A stretch of DNA of 64,000 nucleotides from the NCBI GenBank assembly GCA_023398955.1, contig JAEWRL010000144.1, positions 62,001 through 126,000 on the forward strand, in the 5' to 3' direction. The notes beneath the pieces were generated by a model, which worked only from the letters and a program-made list of their open reading frames with translations, made no database searches and had not been told where the DNA came from. Below are positions 49,693 through 58,896 of this stretch, in pieces. The DNA is from Pseudomonadota bacterium (GTDB lineage Bacteria > Myxococcota_A > Polyangia > Polyangiales > Polyangiaceae). The translations under genes were made by a program, and so were the position numbers. Within the stretch, counting starts at the first letter, position 1; every line of letters starts with the position of its first letter.

Positions 49693-50583
49693 ATGACAAT
49701 CGGGAGTCCTCCGTCCACACAGAATGAATCGCAAGTGGGGCTCGGTGGCTCGGAAGCACCCCTTGGGGTCTTCGATTCCGGGCTGGGAGGGCTGACGGTG
49801 GTTCATGCGTTACGCGCTGTTCTTCCGAGTGAACACATTGTCTACCTGGGGGACACGGCGCGCGTTCCCTACGGGACGCGTTCTCCCGAGACGGTGGTTC
49901 GCTACGCTCGTGGGTGTGCTTCCGTGCTGTCTGCGCGAGGAATCAAGGCGCTCGTGGTGGCGTGCAATACCGTGAGTGCCGTAGCTCTCGATGTCCTGCG
50001 TGCTGAGCTCGATCTCCCGGTACTCGGTGTAGTTCTCCCTGGCGCTCGCGCCGCAGTCGCCTGCGCTGAGGCGCTCGCCACGGCAGGGCGTGACGCCTTC
50101 AGGATCGGCGTCCTAGGAACGGCCGGCACGATTCGCTCGGGAGCCTATGCCCGGGCAGTAGCAAGCTTCTCCACTCGGTTCGAAGTGCTCGGTGAGCCGG
50201 CACCCTTGCTGGTTCCCTTGGTAGAGGAGGGCTGGTTAGATGGCATGGTGCCGGAGCTGGCCGTGGAGCGATACGTCGAACCATTGGTCGCAGCTGGCGC
50301 AAGCTCGTTGGTGCTCGGGTGTACCCACTACCCGCTGCTGAAGGGCGTCATCGGGCGCGTCGCCGAGCGTATTGCTGGGTGGCCGGTCCCAATTGTGGAC
50401 AGCGCAGAAGCAACGGCGTCCGAGATGGCGGAGCTAATGGGAACCGGACGGATAAGACCGAGGATCGGTGCGGGCCGCGGTCGGCTATCGTTGCTCGTAA
50501 CCGATCTGCCTGCCAGCTTCGACGCGGCGGCGCGTCGCTTCTTGGTGGAAGCGCTACCGCCGGTGGAGCAGATCGATCTCTGA
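49693..50583 (+). CDS. murI: Glutamate racemase
   Basis: A 296-residue cofactor-independent racemase that supplies D-glutamate for peptidoglycan. The two catalytic cysteine contexts are present: ALVVACNTVSAVALDVL and LVLGCTHYPLLKGVI. GVFDSGLGGLTVVHALR, IVYLGDTARVPYGTRS and IVDSAEATASEMAEL are also standard. The ATG at 49693 leaves a short lead before the core (about 25 residues). It converges on pyrB, with 36 bases between the stops. Confidence 0.96.
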   Translation: MTIGSPPSTQNESQVGLGGSEAPLGVFDSGLGGLTVVHALRAVLPSEHIVYLGDTARVPYGTRSPETVVRYARGCASVLSARGIKALVVACNTVSAVALDVLRAELDLPVLGVVLPGARAAVACAEALATAGRDAFRIGVLGTAGTIRSGAYARAVASFSTRFEVLGEPAPLLVPLVEEGWLDGMVPELAVERYVEPLVAAGASSLVLGCTHYPLLKGVIGRVAERIAGWPVPIVDSAEATASEMAELMGTGRIRPRIGAGRGRLSLLVTDLPASFDAAARRFLVEALPPVEQIDL

Positions 50584-50619
50584 CGTACACTCTTTCCGCG
50601 GAGTCTGAGCGGAGTTGGG

Positions 50620-51570
50620 CTAGGCGGGCGGCGCAGGGAGCTCCTCACCCGGCTTGAAGGCGCAGAGGTAGAGGACCGCCATTCGCACGGCCACGCCCGA
50701 CTCGACCTGCTGAAGTACGAGGCTTCGTGGACCATCAGCGAGAGCGCCGTCGATCTCGACCCCTCGATTCATGGGGCCGGGATGCATGACGAGAGCGTCG
50801 GATCGGGCTCGGTCCAGCTTTCGCCGATCAAGGCCGTAGACCCGGGAGTACTCCCTGAGACTCGGAAAGAGGCTGGCCCCGAGGCGCTCTTGCTGAATCC
50901 TGAGCATCATGACCACGTCGGCGCCTTCGATTGCTGGCTCGATGCGGTCGTAGATTGGGCAGCCCCAACACGCCCCTCCCGGTGGGAGCAAGGTTCTTGG
51001 CCCGGCAAGGCGAACCCGGACACCGAGCAACGGGAGCAGGAGGGCGTTGGAGCGTGCCACTCGGCTGTGGGCGATGTCGCCGCAGATAGCGACAGTAAGG
51101 CCTTCGAGCCGCCCGCGCGCTTGGCGGATGGTGAACGCGTCGAGAAGCGCTTGGGTCGGGTGTTCGTGCATGCCGTCACCGGCGTTGACGACGGCGGCCC
51201 GGGTGTGCTTCGCGACGTAAGCAGCTGCTCCCGACGCCCGGTGGCGCAGGACGATGACGTCCGCGTGCATGGCATCGAGCGTCCTCGCCGTGTCACGCAG
51301 GGACTCGCCCTTCGATGTGCTCGAGGAGGACCCACCCAAGTTGATGACGTCGGCGCTCAGACGCTTTCCAGCAAGCTCGAAGGAGCTGCGCGTGCGCGTT
51401 GACGCTTCATAGAAGAGGTTCACGACCGTCTTGCCGCGCAACGTCGGCACCTTGCGCACCGGTCGCCGCGCGACCTCTAGGAATGCTTGCGCGGTGTTCA
51501 GCACTGTCTCCGCTAACTCGCGGGTCAAGCCTTCGATGCCGAGCAGGTGGTGAAGTCGCGGAAGAGTCAT
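50620..51570 (-). CDS. pyrB: Aspartate carbamoyltransferase catalytic subunit
   Basis: A 316-residue enzyme for the second step of pyrimidine synthesis. The carbamoyl phosphate site is NLFYEASTRTRSSFELAGKR, the aspartate/phosphate loop EHPTQALLDAFT, and IVLRHRASGAAAYVAKH and MHPGPMNRGVEID complete the transcarbamylase family. The ATG at 51570 overlaps the pyrR stop (ATGA), so pyrR-pyrB is one operon. No regulatory chain gene (pyrI) is seen nearby. Confidence 0.96.
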   Translation of the reverse strand: MTLPRLHHLLGIEGLTRELAETVLNTAQAFLEVARRPVRKVPTLRGKTVVNLFYEASTRTRSSFELAGKRLSADVINLGGSSSSTSKGESLRDTARTLDAMHADVIVLRHRASGAAAYVAKHTRAAVVNAGDGMHEHPTQALLDAFTIRQARGRLEGLTVAICGDIAHSRVARSNALLLPLLGVRVRLAGPRTLLPPGGACWGCPIYDRIEPAIEGADVVMMLRIQQERLGASLFPSLREYSRVYGLDRRKLDRARSDALVMHPGPMNRGVEIDGALADGPRSLVLQQVESGVAVRMAVLYLCAFKPGEELPAPPA

Positions 51571-52121
51571 GGGTTTGCCGGGGGTATCGATGGAGCCGTG
51601 GCCGGTTGGACGATGGCTTGTAGACGCTCGCCGTCTTGAACGACGTCCACGCGCTTGTCCTGCGCGATCATAGCCGTCCGCAGCACATAGTCGGGTTGAA
51701 TGGGCAATTCGCGGCCGCCCCGATCCACGAGAGCGGCCAGCTGTATGGATTGTGGACGCCCATAGTCAAGGAGCGCATCGAGTGCAGCGCGCACCGTACG
51801 CCCAGTAAAGACAACGTCGTCGATCAACAGCACGCGCCGCCCATCCAACGAGACTGGGATTTGGCTGGGACCTATCCGTGGGTTCGGAAGTGCCGTTGCG
51901 GCGTCGTCACGATAGAGTGTGATGTCAACGCTGCCGAGGGGAACGTCCGCGCCGTCGAGGACGTGCAGCCATTTGGCGAGCGCTTGAGAGACTGGCACTC
52001 CGCCTCGCCGGATTCCGATGAGCACGAGCCCTTCGGAGCCTTGGTGGCGCTCGAGAATCTCGCCAGCTACCCGCCTGAGCCCTCGGGAGATGTCGTCGTG
52101 GCCGAGCAGTAGGTGCTGCAT
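51567..52121 (-). CDS. pyrR: Bifunctional pyr operon regulator / uracil phosphoribosyltransferase
   Basis: A 184-residue PyrR. The PRPP loop is VLLIDDVVFTGRTVRAAL. Other typical segments are LVLIGIRRGGVPVSQAL, SVDITLYRDD and IQLAALVDRGGRELPIQPDYV. PyrR can bind pyr leader RNA in a UMP-dependent way and also converts uracil to UMP. It is the first gene of a pyrR-pyrB pair on the minus strand. The 75-base leader (52122-52196) carries a small inverted repeat (CACGG-A-CCGTG on the minus strand), but a full attenuator was not identified. Confidence 0.95.
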   Translation of the reverse strand: MQHLLLGHDDISRGLRRVAGEILERHQGSEGLVLIGIRRGGVPVSQALAKWLHVLDGADVPLGSVDITLYRDDAATALPNPRIGPSQIPVSLDGRRVLLIDDVVFTGRTVRAALDALLDYGRPQSIQLAALVDRGGRELPIQPDYVLRTAMIAQDKRVDVVQDGERLQAIVQPATAPSIPPANP

Positions 52122-52196
52122 GTCGGTTCTATTAGCACGGTCCGTGAATGCGGCTTGGTTAGCGCTGGGATTGGACCACTGGCCCGTGAGTGGCCA

Positions 52197-52994
52197 TCAG
52201 TGGAGCGTGCCGCCGTTGGACCCTCGATCGGAGTCACGCTTCCGGCGCGCATCGCCTCCCTCGATGACGCGCCAATCAGCGGGACGCGCGCGGCGCGGGC
52301 GGCTGTCTCGCCGCGCTTCTTCATCCAACCTTCGGAGGCGATAACGTAGCCACGCGCGCCTGAGCGGCGACGGGGAACCACCACCGAGAAGCCACCCCGA
52401 CGCCATGCCGCCGAACAAGGCGAGCGTGCCCGAAGGTGACGTGGCTCCAACGATGAGCATCAGCACGTTGAACCCGCCCGTCATGAGGATCAGTGCTCGA
52501 GATGTCACGGGAAGCACGAAGAATAGGCGCACTTCTCGCCCTGGAAACGTGAGGGCGAATGCAACGACGACTGCTTCTACGACAGGCACGGCGCCGTACC
52601 AGAATGGCGGAATCAAGCGGGTGACGACGCTGGCGGGTAGAATGAACTCCGCCAACATCTGGAACACGTAGGAGAGCACCGCCGAGGCATACAAGAAGCG
52701 CACGAGGCGCTTGCCCCCCCAGCGCTCCTCCAGGCTTGGGGCCAAGAAAAAGAGGCCCAGCATTGTTGCCAGGATGTGGCCGATGGAACCCTGCACCTCA
52801 TGCATGAGAGGGGCCGTCAGTAGCCGCCAGATCTCACCGCTGAGGATTGCTCTTGTGTTGCCGCAGAACGAGTAGAAGACGTTGCGCGAGGCGTCGGCCC
52901 AGTTCAGGGCAATGGCAAAAGCCAGCCAGACGGCAAATATCCCCGCCATGACCCGCGTCAGGCTGGGCCCTGGCTTCTGTATCACCCAATTCAT
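52197..52994 (-). CDS. Rhomboid-family membrane protein, probably inactive
   Basis: About 265 residues with six hydrophobic helices. The rhomboid core is recognisable in EIWRLLTAPLMHEVQGSIGH, followed by ILATMLGLFFLAPSLEERWG. In active rhomboids helix 4 has GxSG and helix 6 has a catalytic His; here the matching segments read FWYGAVPVVEAVV and ALFGGMASGWLLGG, so both Ser and His appear to be missing. It is therefore likely a derlin/iRhom-like pseudoprotease that binds or chaperones membrane proteins. The C-terminal tail is arginine-rich (cytoplasmic). ATG 52994 preferred over 53015. Confidence 0.7.
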   Translation of the reverse strand: MNWVIQKPGPSLTRVMAGIFAVWLAFAIALNWADASRNVFYSFCGNTRAILSGEIWRLLTAPLMHEVQGSIGHILATMLGLFFLAPSLEERWGGKRLVRFLYASAVLSYVFQMLAEFILPASVVTRLIPPFWYGAVPVVEAVVVAFALTFPGREVRLFFVLPVTSRALILMTGGFNVLMLIVGATSPSGTLALFGGMASGWLLGGGSPSPLRRAWLRYRLRRLDEEARRDSRPRRARPADWRVIEGGDARRKRDSDRGSNGGTLH

Positions 52995-53170
52995 CCCACC
53001 ACTGGCGCGAGGCATTGCTGCAGTCTAGTTTCCTTAGGGCCGCCCTTCGGCGGAAAAGATGATTGCACAGCGTACTGCGGACGCTGGTGTGTTGAGGCGA
53101 TGAGAGTTCGTCGTGCTGGTCGGTTGGTGCGTTGGGCGCCCGTCCCTCCCGCTCTGGCGCCCTGCGCCGA

Positions 53171-54277
53171 CTACTCGGCCTGAACTGTGCTGGCTTCGCA
53201 CGTGGCCCTGGTGACCGCCGCCGGTTCGATGGTGACGCTGCAGTCGAAACTGGACACATCGCTTCCCGAACTGACAACGGCAAGCAGCTCGTGCTCCCCG
53301 GCCTGCAATCCTTCGACGGTCAAGGGGACCGTGCAGGTGAAGGGCACGCCACCGACCAGTTCGCGATTATCCTCAGTGATCGTTACGGATGCTCCGGGCT
53401 CACAGGTGGTGCCGGCCGCATCGAGGGCCGCGGTCAGGTCGAGCGAAGCGCTGCCATCATTCGTGAGGGCCTCGCATTGCAGAGTGTCCCGCAGATCCTC
53501 TTTGATCATGGTGCACGCTGCTGCCCATGTCGCCGCATCCCTGCCATCCTCGAATGCCTCGATCCGAAAGGGTGCGTCGTCATCGTCGGTTGGGACGCTG
53601 ACAACGCTTTCTGCGATGCGACAGTCTCCTTGGTCCAGTTGCTCGCTGCCGCGAAGGATGCGGTAGGCGGCGACCTGACCGATCTCCGTCCCGCAACTCA
53701 GCTCGCCCAGGGCATCCGAGAGGGCAAAGCTGGCGGAACCCGTGCTGCTCGTCGACGTGTGCTCGAATGGCTTGCACCCGCGCACGTAGACAGTGGTACG
53801 CGATCGCGCAATTGCTGGTGCTGCCACGCCGACGGCCTCAGGATCTCCGCATAGCGTCGTCCATTCAGGAGTAACAACCTCCCCGGTCTCGGGATTGAGC
53901 ATTGTCGGGCTGCCCGGGCTCAGGGGCTGCAGATCACTGTGAGAGTAGCCTTCAACCGCGGCGGAGTAGGCACGGTCGGGACGAACCCGTCCAAACGCTA
54001 CCGTCTTGTCACACGGAGTAGGGGGGGAGCTCGGTAGAGCGAACTCATCGAACGGTGCCGCGCCAGCAGTCCCCGGATTGGTGACGTCGATGAGCGTCGC
54101 CACGTAGTGGCGCATCCCGCCGCCATTCTCGGTGCAGGGAACGTCGCCCAGGAAGTCTTGGGGACTCACCGCGACGAAGGTCACCTGCTCGTTGGTGCTG
54201 GACCCAGATCCACCTCCGCCGCAAGAAGCGATACCTAGAACCAAGGGGAGGAGAGCGATCGGCAATGGAAACTGCAT
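53171..54277 (-). CDS. Cys-rich lipoprotein of unknown function
   Basis: About 368 residues. The lipoprotein signal MQFPLPIALLPLVLGIASC ends in lipobox GIASC, followed by a glycine/serine linker. The mature protein is strand-rich, has about 14 cysteines that could form disulfides (for example GDVPCTEN, PTPCDKTVA, YVRGCKPF, LSCGTEI), and ends TRATCEASTVQAE. No enzyme motif is visible. Many such unknown lipoproteins occur in myxobacteria. ATG 54277 preferred to the upstream frame from 54337. Confidence 0.75.
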   Translation of the reverse strand: MQFPLPIALLPLVLGIASCGGGGSGSSTNEQVTFVAVSPQDFLGDVPCTENGGGMRHYVATLIDVTNPGTAGAAPFDEFALPSSPPTPCDKTVAFGRVRPDRAYSAAVEGYSHSDLQPLSPGSPTMLNPETGEVVTPEWTTLCGDPEAVGVAAPAIARSRTTVYVRGCKPFEHTSTSSTGSASFALSDALGELSCGTEIGQVAAYRILRGSEQLDQGDCRIAESVVSVPTDDDDAPFRIEAFEDGRDAATWAAACTMIKEDLRDTLQCEALTNDGSASLDLTAALDAAGTTCEPGASVTITEDNRELVGGVPFTCTVPLTVEGLQAGEHELLAVVSSGSDVSSFDCSVTIEPAAVTRATCEASTVQAE

Positions 54278-54436
54278 GGCGGTCGTGCGTGAGCATCTTG
54301 AGGTCAGCGCAGACCGGGCTCTAGCCGAGATGCGCAAGTCTGACCAGTAACTCCCTCGCGGCCGAGCGGCTGCTAGCTGCCAGATTGGTGCAACCAGGCG
54401 CGGACGATGACAACCACCTGGTCGGTCTACAAGAGG

Positions 54437-54970
54437 TCAGATGCCGGGGTCGGCGGGGACGCCACCTTTCCCGGCGCCGCTCGCCTCTCCACCGGATCCG
54501 CCAGCACCGGCAGCCGCTTCCTCCTCCTCTTCCTCCTCGTCCGAATCGGGAGAAGGTACGAGGAACGCACAAGAGCTTGCTTTCTCCGGATGCGTGATGA
54601 CCTGGCAGGCAGTGGCCGGTTCGCGGAGCTCCGATTCAAGACCGTCACAGGTTGCTTCTTCGCCTTTTCTCTCGGCGCAGGAGCCAGCCCGCTGGATCGC
54701 GGCGACACAGGCGTTCACTTCGGGAGCGCCTGGAGCGTCATCAGCGGCGAAGCCGTGAAGGCATTGTGTCTCGTAGAACCGTCGACAGGACTCGGCATCG
54801 GTGACTCCCAAGTCCTTGCCACAATGGATTGCTGCTTCGCAGCGAGCAGACTCGATTTGGCGGCACGCATCAATGCCGACCGCGTCCGTACCACAGGCGA
54901 TGGTCAGGTATAACCCAACCACGACGGCTGCGGCGACGTCGCGCTCGGTCGAATCCCAGGACCAGGACAT
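54437..54970 (-). CDS. Small Cys-rich lipoprotein with acidic tail
   Basis: About 177 residues. A hydrophobic segment AAAVVVGLYLTIAC ends in a possible lipobox (TIAC), though the N-terminal charge is unusual for a signal peptide. The mature part has a repeated C-x(4-9)-C pattern (IDACRQIESARCEAAIHC, AESCRRFYETQC, VNACVAAIQRAGSC), probably disulfide-linked helices. The tail has a run of acidic residues (DSDEEEEEEE) and a Gly/Ser stretch. No function is known. Confidence 0.6.
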   Translation of the reverse strand: MSWSWDSTERDVAAAVVVGLYLTIACGTDAVGIDACRQIESARCEAAIHCGKDLGVTDAESCRRFYETQCLHGFAADDAPGAPEVNACVAAIQRAGSCAERKGEEATCDGLESELREPATACQVITHPEKASSCAFLVPSPDSDEEEEEEEAAAGAGGSGGEASGAGKGGVPADPGI

Positions 54971-55067
54971 GGAGCCTGCGGTTACCACGGCTTGCCAAGC
55001 AGCACCAGTCTCCGAAGGCCCGATTTTTGCTGGCGTCCTGGGATCCGGTCAGTGACACTGGCCGGCA

Positions 55068-55976
55068 ATGGTGCCAGCGATGATTCTGTGTGCCGGACGT
55101 GGCACGCGCCTGAGGCCCCTTACGGACGAGCTCCCAAAGCCGCTGCTGCCCGTTGGGGATCGGGCCCAGCTCTGCCACGTCTACGACCGACTGCTCCGCT
55201 TCGGCGCGACGCCTATCGTTGCCAATACTCACCATCTGGCTGCGCACTTCACCGCTCGCCTGGCGATGAGGGGGCCAGGCATTCATTGGGTTCGGGAACC
55301 GGAGCTTCGCGGAACGGCGGGCGGCATCGCTGGCGCTCGGGAGCTGCTGGGGAGCGGTCCGGTGCTTGTCTGGAATGGCGACATTCTGGCGGACCCACCT
55401 CTCGATGTGCTCGTGAGCCGCGCGTCGCGCTTCCTTGCAGCACTCGCCATTGCTCCGCGGCCTCGCGGCGCGGGGACCGTCGGCATCGGGAAGCATGGAC
55501 GCGTGGTTCGTTTGCGGGGGCGCAGCTTCGACAGTGAGGAGATGGGTGGTGACTACATCGGTGTTGCCGCACTGAGCCAGCAGGCCGTCCGTGAGCTTCC
55601 CTCGAGCGGATGCCTCTTCGGGGATTACATGCTGGAGCGGCTCGAGCGGGGCGGGAGTGTGGCGGCCGTTCTGCATCGCGGACCTTGGCGCGACATCGGG
55701 ACTCCGTCCGAGTATTGGGAGGCAAACCTCGCATGGTTGGGCGGCCTGACGATGTGGGCCGCGACGGACGCGAGGGTGAGTCCCGACGTCACCTTGAGGC
55801 GGAGCCTCATTGGACGCGCTGCGCGCGTGTCCGGCAGCGGGCTCATGGATCGCGTAGTCGTGTGGCCTGGCGCCGTCGCTGAGGCCCCGCTGCAGGATGC
55901 CATCGTCACTCGGAGCGCAAAGGTTCTGCTTGCGGCGGATCCCCTCGTCGCCGAGAGTGGTTTTACGGAAGGATGA
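55068..55976 (+). CDS. Sugar-1-phosphate nucleotidyltransferase (MurU/GmhD-like)
   Basis: A 302-residue NTP-transferase. The signature LCAGRGTRLRPLTDELPKPLLPVG is at the N-terminus; ATPIVANTHHLAAHFTARLA and the metal-binding VLVWNGDILADPPLDVLV follow. The end contains WRDIGTPSEYWEANLAW and a short left-handed-helix-like segment (ATDARVSPDVTLRRSLIG, ARVSGSGLMDRVVVWPGA). This fits MurNAc-1-P uridylyltransferase or mannose-1-phosphate guanylyltransferase-like enzymes. The sugar is unknown. GTG/ATG: coding starts at 55068, ATG 55080 is also possible. Confidence 0.85.
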   Translation: MVPAMILCAGRGTRLRPLTDELPKPLLPVGDRAQLCHVYDRLLRFGATPIVANTHHLAAHFTARLAMRGPGIHWVREPELRGTAGGIAGARELLGSGPVLVWNGDILADPPLDVLVSRASRFLAALAIAPRPRGAGTVGIGKHGRVVRLRGRSFDSEEMGGDYIGVAALSQQAVRELPSSGCLFGDYMLERLERGGSVAAVLHRGPWRDIGTPSEYWEANLAWLGGLTMWAATDARVSPDVTLRRSLIGRAARVSGSGLMDRVVVWPGAVAEAPLQDAIVTRSAKVLLAADPLVAESGFTEG

Positions 55977-57309
55977 GCTCGATACCTTGCGCCAAGCCAC
56001 CGTCTGGGCTGAGTCCGCCCACGATGCCGAGGTGTCCCGTTGGGAGGACTGCATAGCTGGCGTCGCTGCGGGGGCGCGGGGCAGGGATGCTTTCGGTGAT
56101 GCCAGCCGCGACGTCCACGAGGAATGCCGCCTGTGCACCGCTGTCGTCCGAGCCGGCCACTAGGATACGACCCTCTGGATCGAATGATGCGACGCCACCT
56201 GCCGCACCGGCGAACAGCTCGAGGGAGCTTGCCAAGCAGTCTCGGCACGTGAGATCGAGCGCAAGGGCTTTCGACGGCGCACCTTCCGCGTCCACGCCCC
56301 CGAGTACCACAGCGCTCAGGCCCTGGACCGCCACCTGTGGGGAGTAACCGCGGTAGGTCGTGTCGCCGCCGCGGGATTGGAACTTGCGATCCGCAGGATC
56401 CAAGAGCTCGGCAGGGGGAGCGGTATCGTTGCCGCCAGCTACGAGCAGCCCCAGACCGTCGACCCACGCAGCCGCGGCGGCGCGGCGGGAGGCCACGGTC
56501 CTCACGACGCTCAGAGAGCCATCGGCGTCCAGCAACAGGACTGCGCTCGAGGCCTCGTCGGATTTGGTGGGACCCACCAGGTACGCTACGTCGTTAGGTG
56601 TCTGGACCGTGCGGGCCCCCGCGATTTCGGCGAAGCTGTCGAGGCCCGGCGGCAATGTCACGTCGCCTGAGGTCCCGTCCTCGAGGTCGACCCACATGGC
56701 CCAACTGGAACCTAGAACGAGCAGCTTCCACCCCGTGCCCGCGGCCGCTTGCGGAACGCAGCCACGTACCGGGCACCGGAGCTCGATTGCGTCCGCATCG
56801 ACGCTCCAGGTCAGCAGATCGTACCCCTGGAGCAGTAGGTTCCCCGAACTCGAGCGAGTTAGCGTCACCCAATACCGACCCTGAAGCATGGCATGGACGG
56901 GCCGCGGCCCCGGTGGTTCTACGAAGCTGCCTGTCGGCCTCGCGAACGCGCGGGTGCGCGAGAAGAAGAGGGGTAGGGAGGATTCTGCCAGGGTGGCCGA
57001 GTCGACGTAGAGTGAGCGCGCACCGAGGACCCGCGTTGCCTCCTCATCGCGGGCAAAGAACCCGTAGGCGTGGGCGCCAGGCTGGGTGGCGAAGAGCTGC
57101 GTGATGGGTGCTTCGACGGGAGAGGTTTGTTCCAGGGTCCCGTCCGGCGCGATGCTGTAAGGGTGCACCGTTCGAGCACGAGGGGAGACCTCCCAGGGAG
57201 AGGCCTCGCGGCCCGCCGTTAGTAGCAGGCGGCCCGCCTCGATGTTCGATACGTCACTACAGGCGCCCAGCACGAGTAGACCGAACACACAGGCGGGGTG
57301 GTTTCGCAC
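55963..57309 (-). CDS. Lipoprotein with kelch-like beta-propeller repeats
   Basis: About 448 residues. A lipoprotein signal (NHPACVFGLLVLGAC) ends in lipobox LGAC. Mature repeats of about 50 residues carry motifs such as GLGLLVAGGNDTAPPAELLD, LSAVVLGGVDAEG, EGRILVAGSDDSGA and GHLGIVGGLSPDGG, typical of a beta-propeller. GTG 57309 was chosen because AGGA lies 9 bases upstream; a TTG 18 bases earlier is in frame. The 3' end overlaps the nucleotidyltransferase gene by 14 bases. Probably an outer-membrane or periplasmic surface protein; no ligand known. Confidence 0.7.
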   Translation of the reverse strand: MRNHPACVFGLLVLGACSDVSNIEAGRLLLTAGREASPWEVSPRARTVHPYSIAPDGTLEQTSPVEAPITQLFATQPGAHAYGFFARDEEATRVLGARSLYVDSATLAESSLPLFFSRTRAFARPTGSFVEPPGPRPVHAMLQGRYWVTLTRSSSGNLLLQGYDLLTWSVDADAIELRCPVRGCVPQAAAGTGWKLLVLGSSWAMWVDLEDGTSGDVTLPPGLDSFAEIAGARTVQTPNDVAYLVGPTKSDEASSAVLLLDADGSLSVVRTVASRRAAAAAWVDGLGLLVAGGNDTAPPAELLDPADRKFQSRGGDTTYRGYSPQVAVQGLSAVVLGGVDAEGAPSKALALDLTCRDCLASSLELFAGAAGGVASFDPEGRILVAGSDDSGAQAAFLVDVAAGITESIPAPRPRSDASYAVLPTGHLGIVGGLSPDGGLAQGIELILP

Positions 57310-57571
57310 GGTGGAGTTTCCTAGCAAGGTGAAGGCTCGCGGGCCAGTGGCTAGTAGCGGCCAGTTGTTAGGTCCAACCTTCAGGCGTCTGTCGAAAACT
57401 GGTCCTTGCTCGCCAGAGGAGATTACTCAAGGAAAGAAGGCATCAAGGTGGTCGAACGAAACGTCGCCCGGAAAGCGCGAGCGCGCGGTGAGCGCTGGCG
57501 GGTCGAGATGAGCCCTTTTCATTCCGGCGCTGGCTCCTCGGGCTCGCCGGTGGCGACTTCGGAGAGCATCC

Positions 57572-58408
57572 ATGGAAAACGCGAACGTTCGCAATCTCGA
57601 TGACATCCAGGAAGAGGACCGGGGCCGCCGATCCTCGCGCCTTGGGGTGCTCCTGCTTGGGTCCTTGGGCGTCGGCGCGTTGGCCTTGGTTGCCATCGTA
57701 GGGCGGGAGAGTGGTGGGGCGGCGCGGCAGTCGGATGACCAAGCATTGGTGGAGCTCGTCGAGAGCCATCGGGCGCGTGCCGGGGAAACCGCACCAGACG
57801 TGCTGGCGGAGAGCGATGCGACCTTCGCGGGGATACTGAGCGACGAACCGAATCCCACGACGGCCATGGTTGCCGTGAAGGACCAGCGCGGGCGGCTCGT
57901 CGCCCGCGAGGGCGCCAACCAGAGCGAAGGCGCGCGCCTTCTCCCCCCGGCGGCCGAGGACCGACTGCCAGTCGTGCCGCTTCCTGCAGGCACGCTCCTC
58001 AACGCGACACCAGTCACGCTCGAGCCGAAGGATCCGATGACGGCACTTGCTGCGAGGGTGGCGACCGCCGACAGCGATGCGACATCCCCGCCGGGTGCCG
58101 AAGGGGGATTCCAGATCCAAGTGGCCAGCTTCAAGGACAAGGATGATGCGGAGCGGTTCGTGACGGAGCTCCGCAAACGGGGCCACGCCGCCTATCGGCA
58201 GCCAGCCGAGGTACCCGGGCGCGGCCTCTGGCACCGGGTGCGCATTGGACCGTTCGACAACAAGTACCAGGCTGAGCTCTATCGGAAGAAGCTGGAGGCT
58301 AAGGAGCGCACGGCTGCCTTCGTCGTGGACCCTCACCAGGTCGAACGAGCGGAGCGGGCGAGGACCGCCAAGCTCGAGGCACGAGCGGCCCGCGCGAAGG
58401 GCGACTGA
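57572..58408 (+). CDS. SPOR-domain membrane protein
   Basis: A 278-residue protein. One transmembrane helix (LGVLLLGSLGVGALALVAIV) near residue 25-45 with a cytoplasmic acidic N-terminus. After a disordered middle, the C-terminal SPOR domain spans about 180-255: GFQIQVASFKDKDDAERFVTEL, GLWHRVRIGPFDNKYQAELY. SPOR domains bind denuded peptidoglycan at division sites, so this is likely a periplasmic septum-localised protein. A basic helical tail follows (ERAERARTAKLEARAARAK). nikR follows one base after its stop codon. Confidence 0.88.
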   Translation: MENANVRNLDDIQEEDRGRRSSRLGVLLLGSLGVGALALVAIVGRESGGAARQSDDQALVELVESHRARAGETAPDVLAESDATFAGILSDEPNPTTAMVAVKDQRGRLVAREGANQSEGARLLPPAAEDRLPVVPLPAGTLLNATPVTLEPKDPMTALAARVATADSDATSPPGAEGGFQIQVASFKDKDDAERFVTELRKRGHAAYRQPAEVPGRGLWHRVRIGPFDNKYQAELYRKKLEAKERTAAFVVDPHQVERAERARTAKLEARAARAKGD

Positions 58409-58409
58409 C

Positions 58410-58862
58410 ATGGCAATCCGCAAGAAGGCGGCGCTTTCCGGGAGGGAGCTTCTGCGCTTCGGGGTCGCTATGGAGCGGCATCTCCTGGAGGGTTTCGATC
58501 GCTTGCTCGAGCGGCGCGGCTATGCCAGTCGATCAGAAGCCATTCGTGATCTGGTACGCAAAGAGCTCGACGAGGACGCCTGGCAGATCGGCGCACCCAC
58601 CTGCGCAACAATCACACTCGTGTATGATCATCACGTTCGCGAGCTGATGGATCGGCTGACGGAGATTCAACATGACCACGGTCCGCACATCATCTCGACC
58701 CTCCACGTACATCTGGACCACCATCATTGTATGGAAGTCATCGTCGCCAAAGGTCCCTCGCGCGAGCTCAAGAGTATGGCGGAGCGGCTGATTGGGATCC
58801 GCGGGGTGCTCTCTGGCACGGTGACTGCGGCAGCCATCCCCGAGGAGCCGCCGGGGCACTGA
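58410..58862 (+). CDS. nikR: Nickel-responsive transcriptional regulator
   Basis: A 150-residue NikR. The N-terminal ribbon-helix-helix DNA-binding domain is LRFGVAMERHLLEGFDRLLERRG followed by YASRSEAIRDLVRKEL. The C-terminal ACT-like domain has the nickel ligands in the block HDHGPHIISTLHVHLDHHHC (His, His-x-His and Cys, corresponding to E. coli H76, H87, H89 and C95). It controls nickel uptake, normally by repressing nikABCDE. No nickel transporter or hydrogenase gene is seen within this window, so its target is elsewhere. Confidence 0.93.
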   Translation: MAIRKKAALSGRELLRFGVAMERHLLEGFDRLLERRGYASRSEAIRDLVRKELDEDAWQIGAPTCATITLVYDHHVRELMDRLTEIQHDHGPHIISTLHVHLDHHHCMEVIVAKGPSRELKSMAERLIGIRGVLSGTVTAAAIPEEPPGH

Positions 58863-58896
58863 TTCAGAGCCAGAGCATCCTGGTTCCGCTCGCCCT

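Noticed and set aside
52122..52196. PyrR-dependent attenuator in the pyrR leader
   Set aside because: Only a short inverted repeat was found. The conserved anti-antiterminator stem-loop was not recognisable, so it is mentioned only under pyrR.
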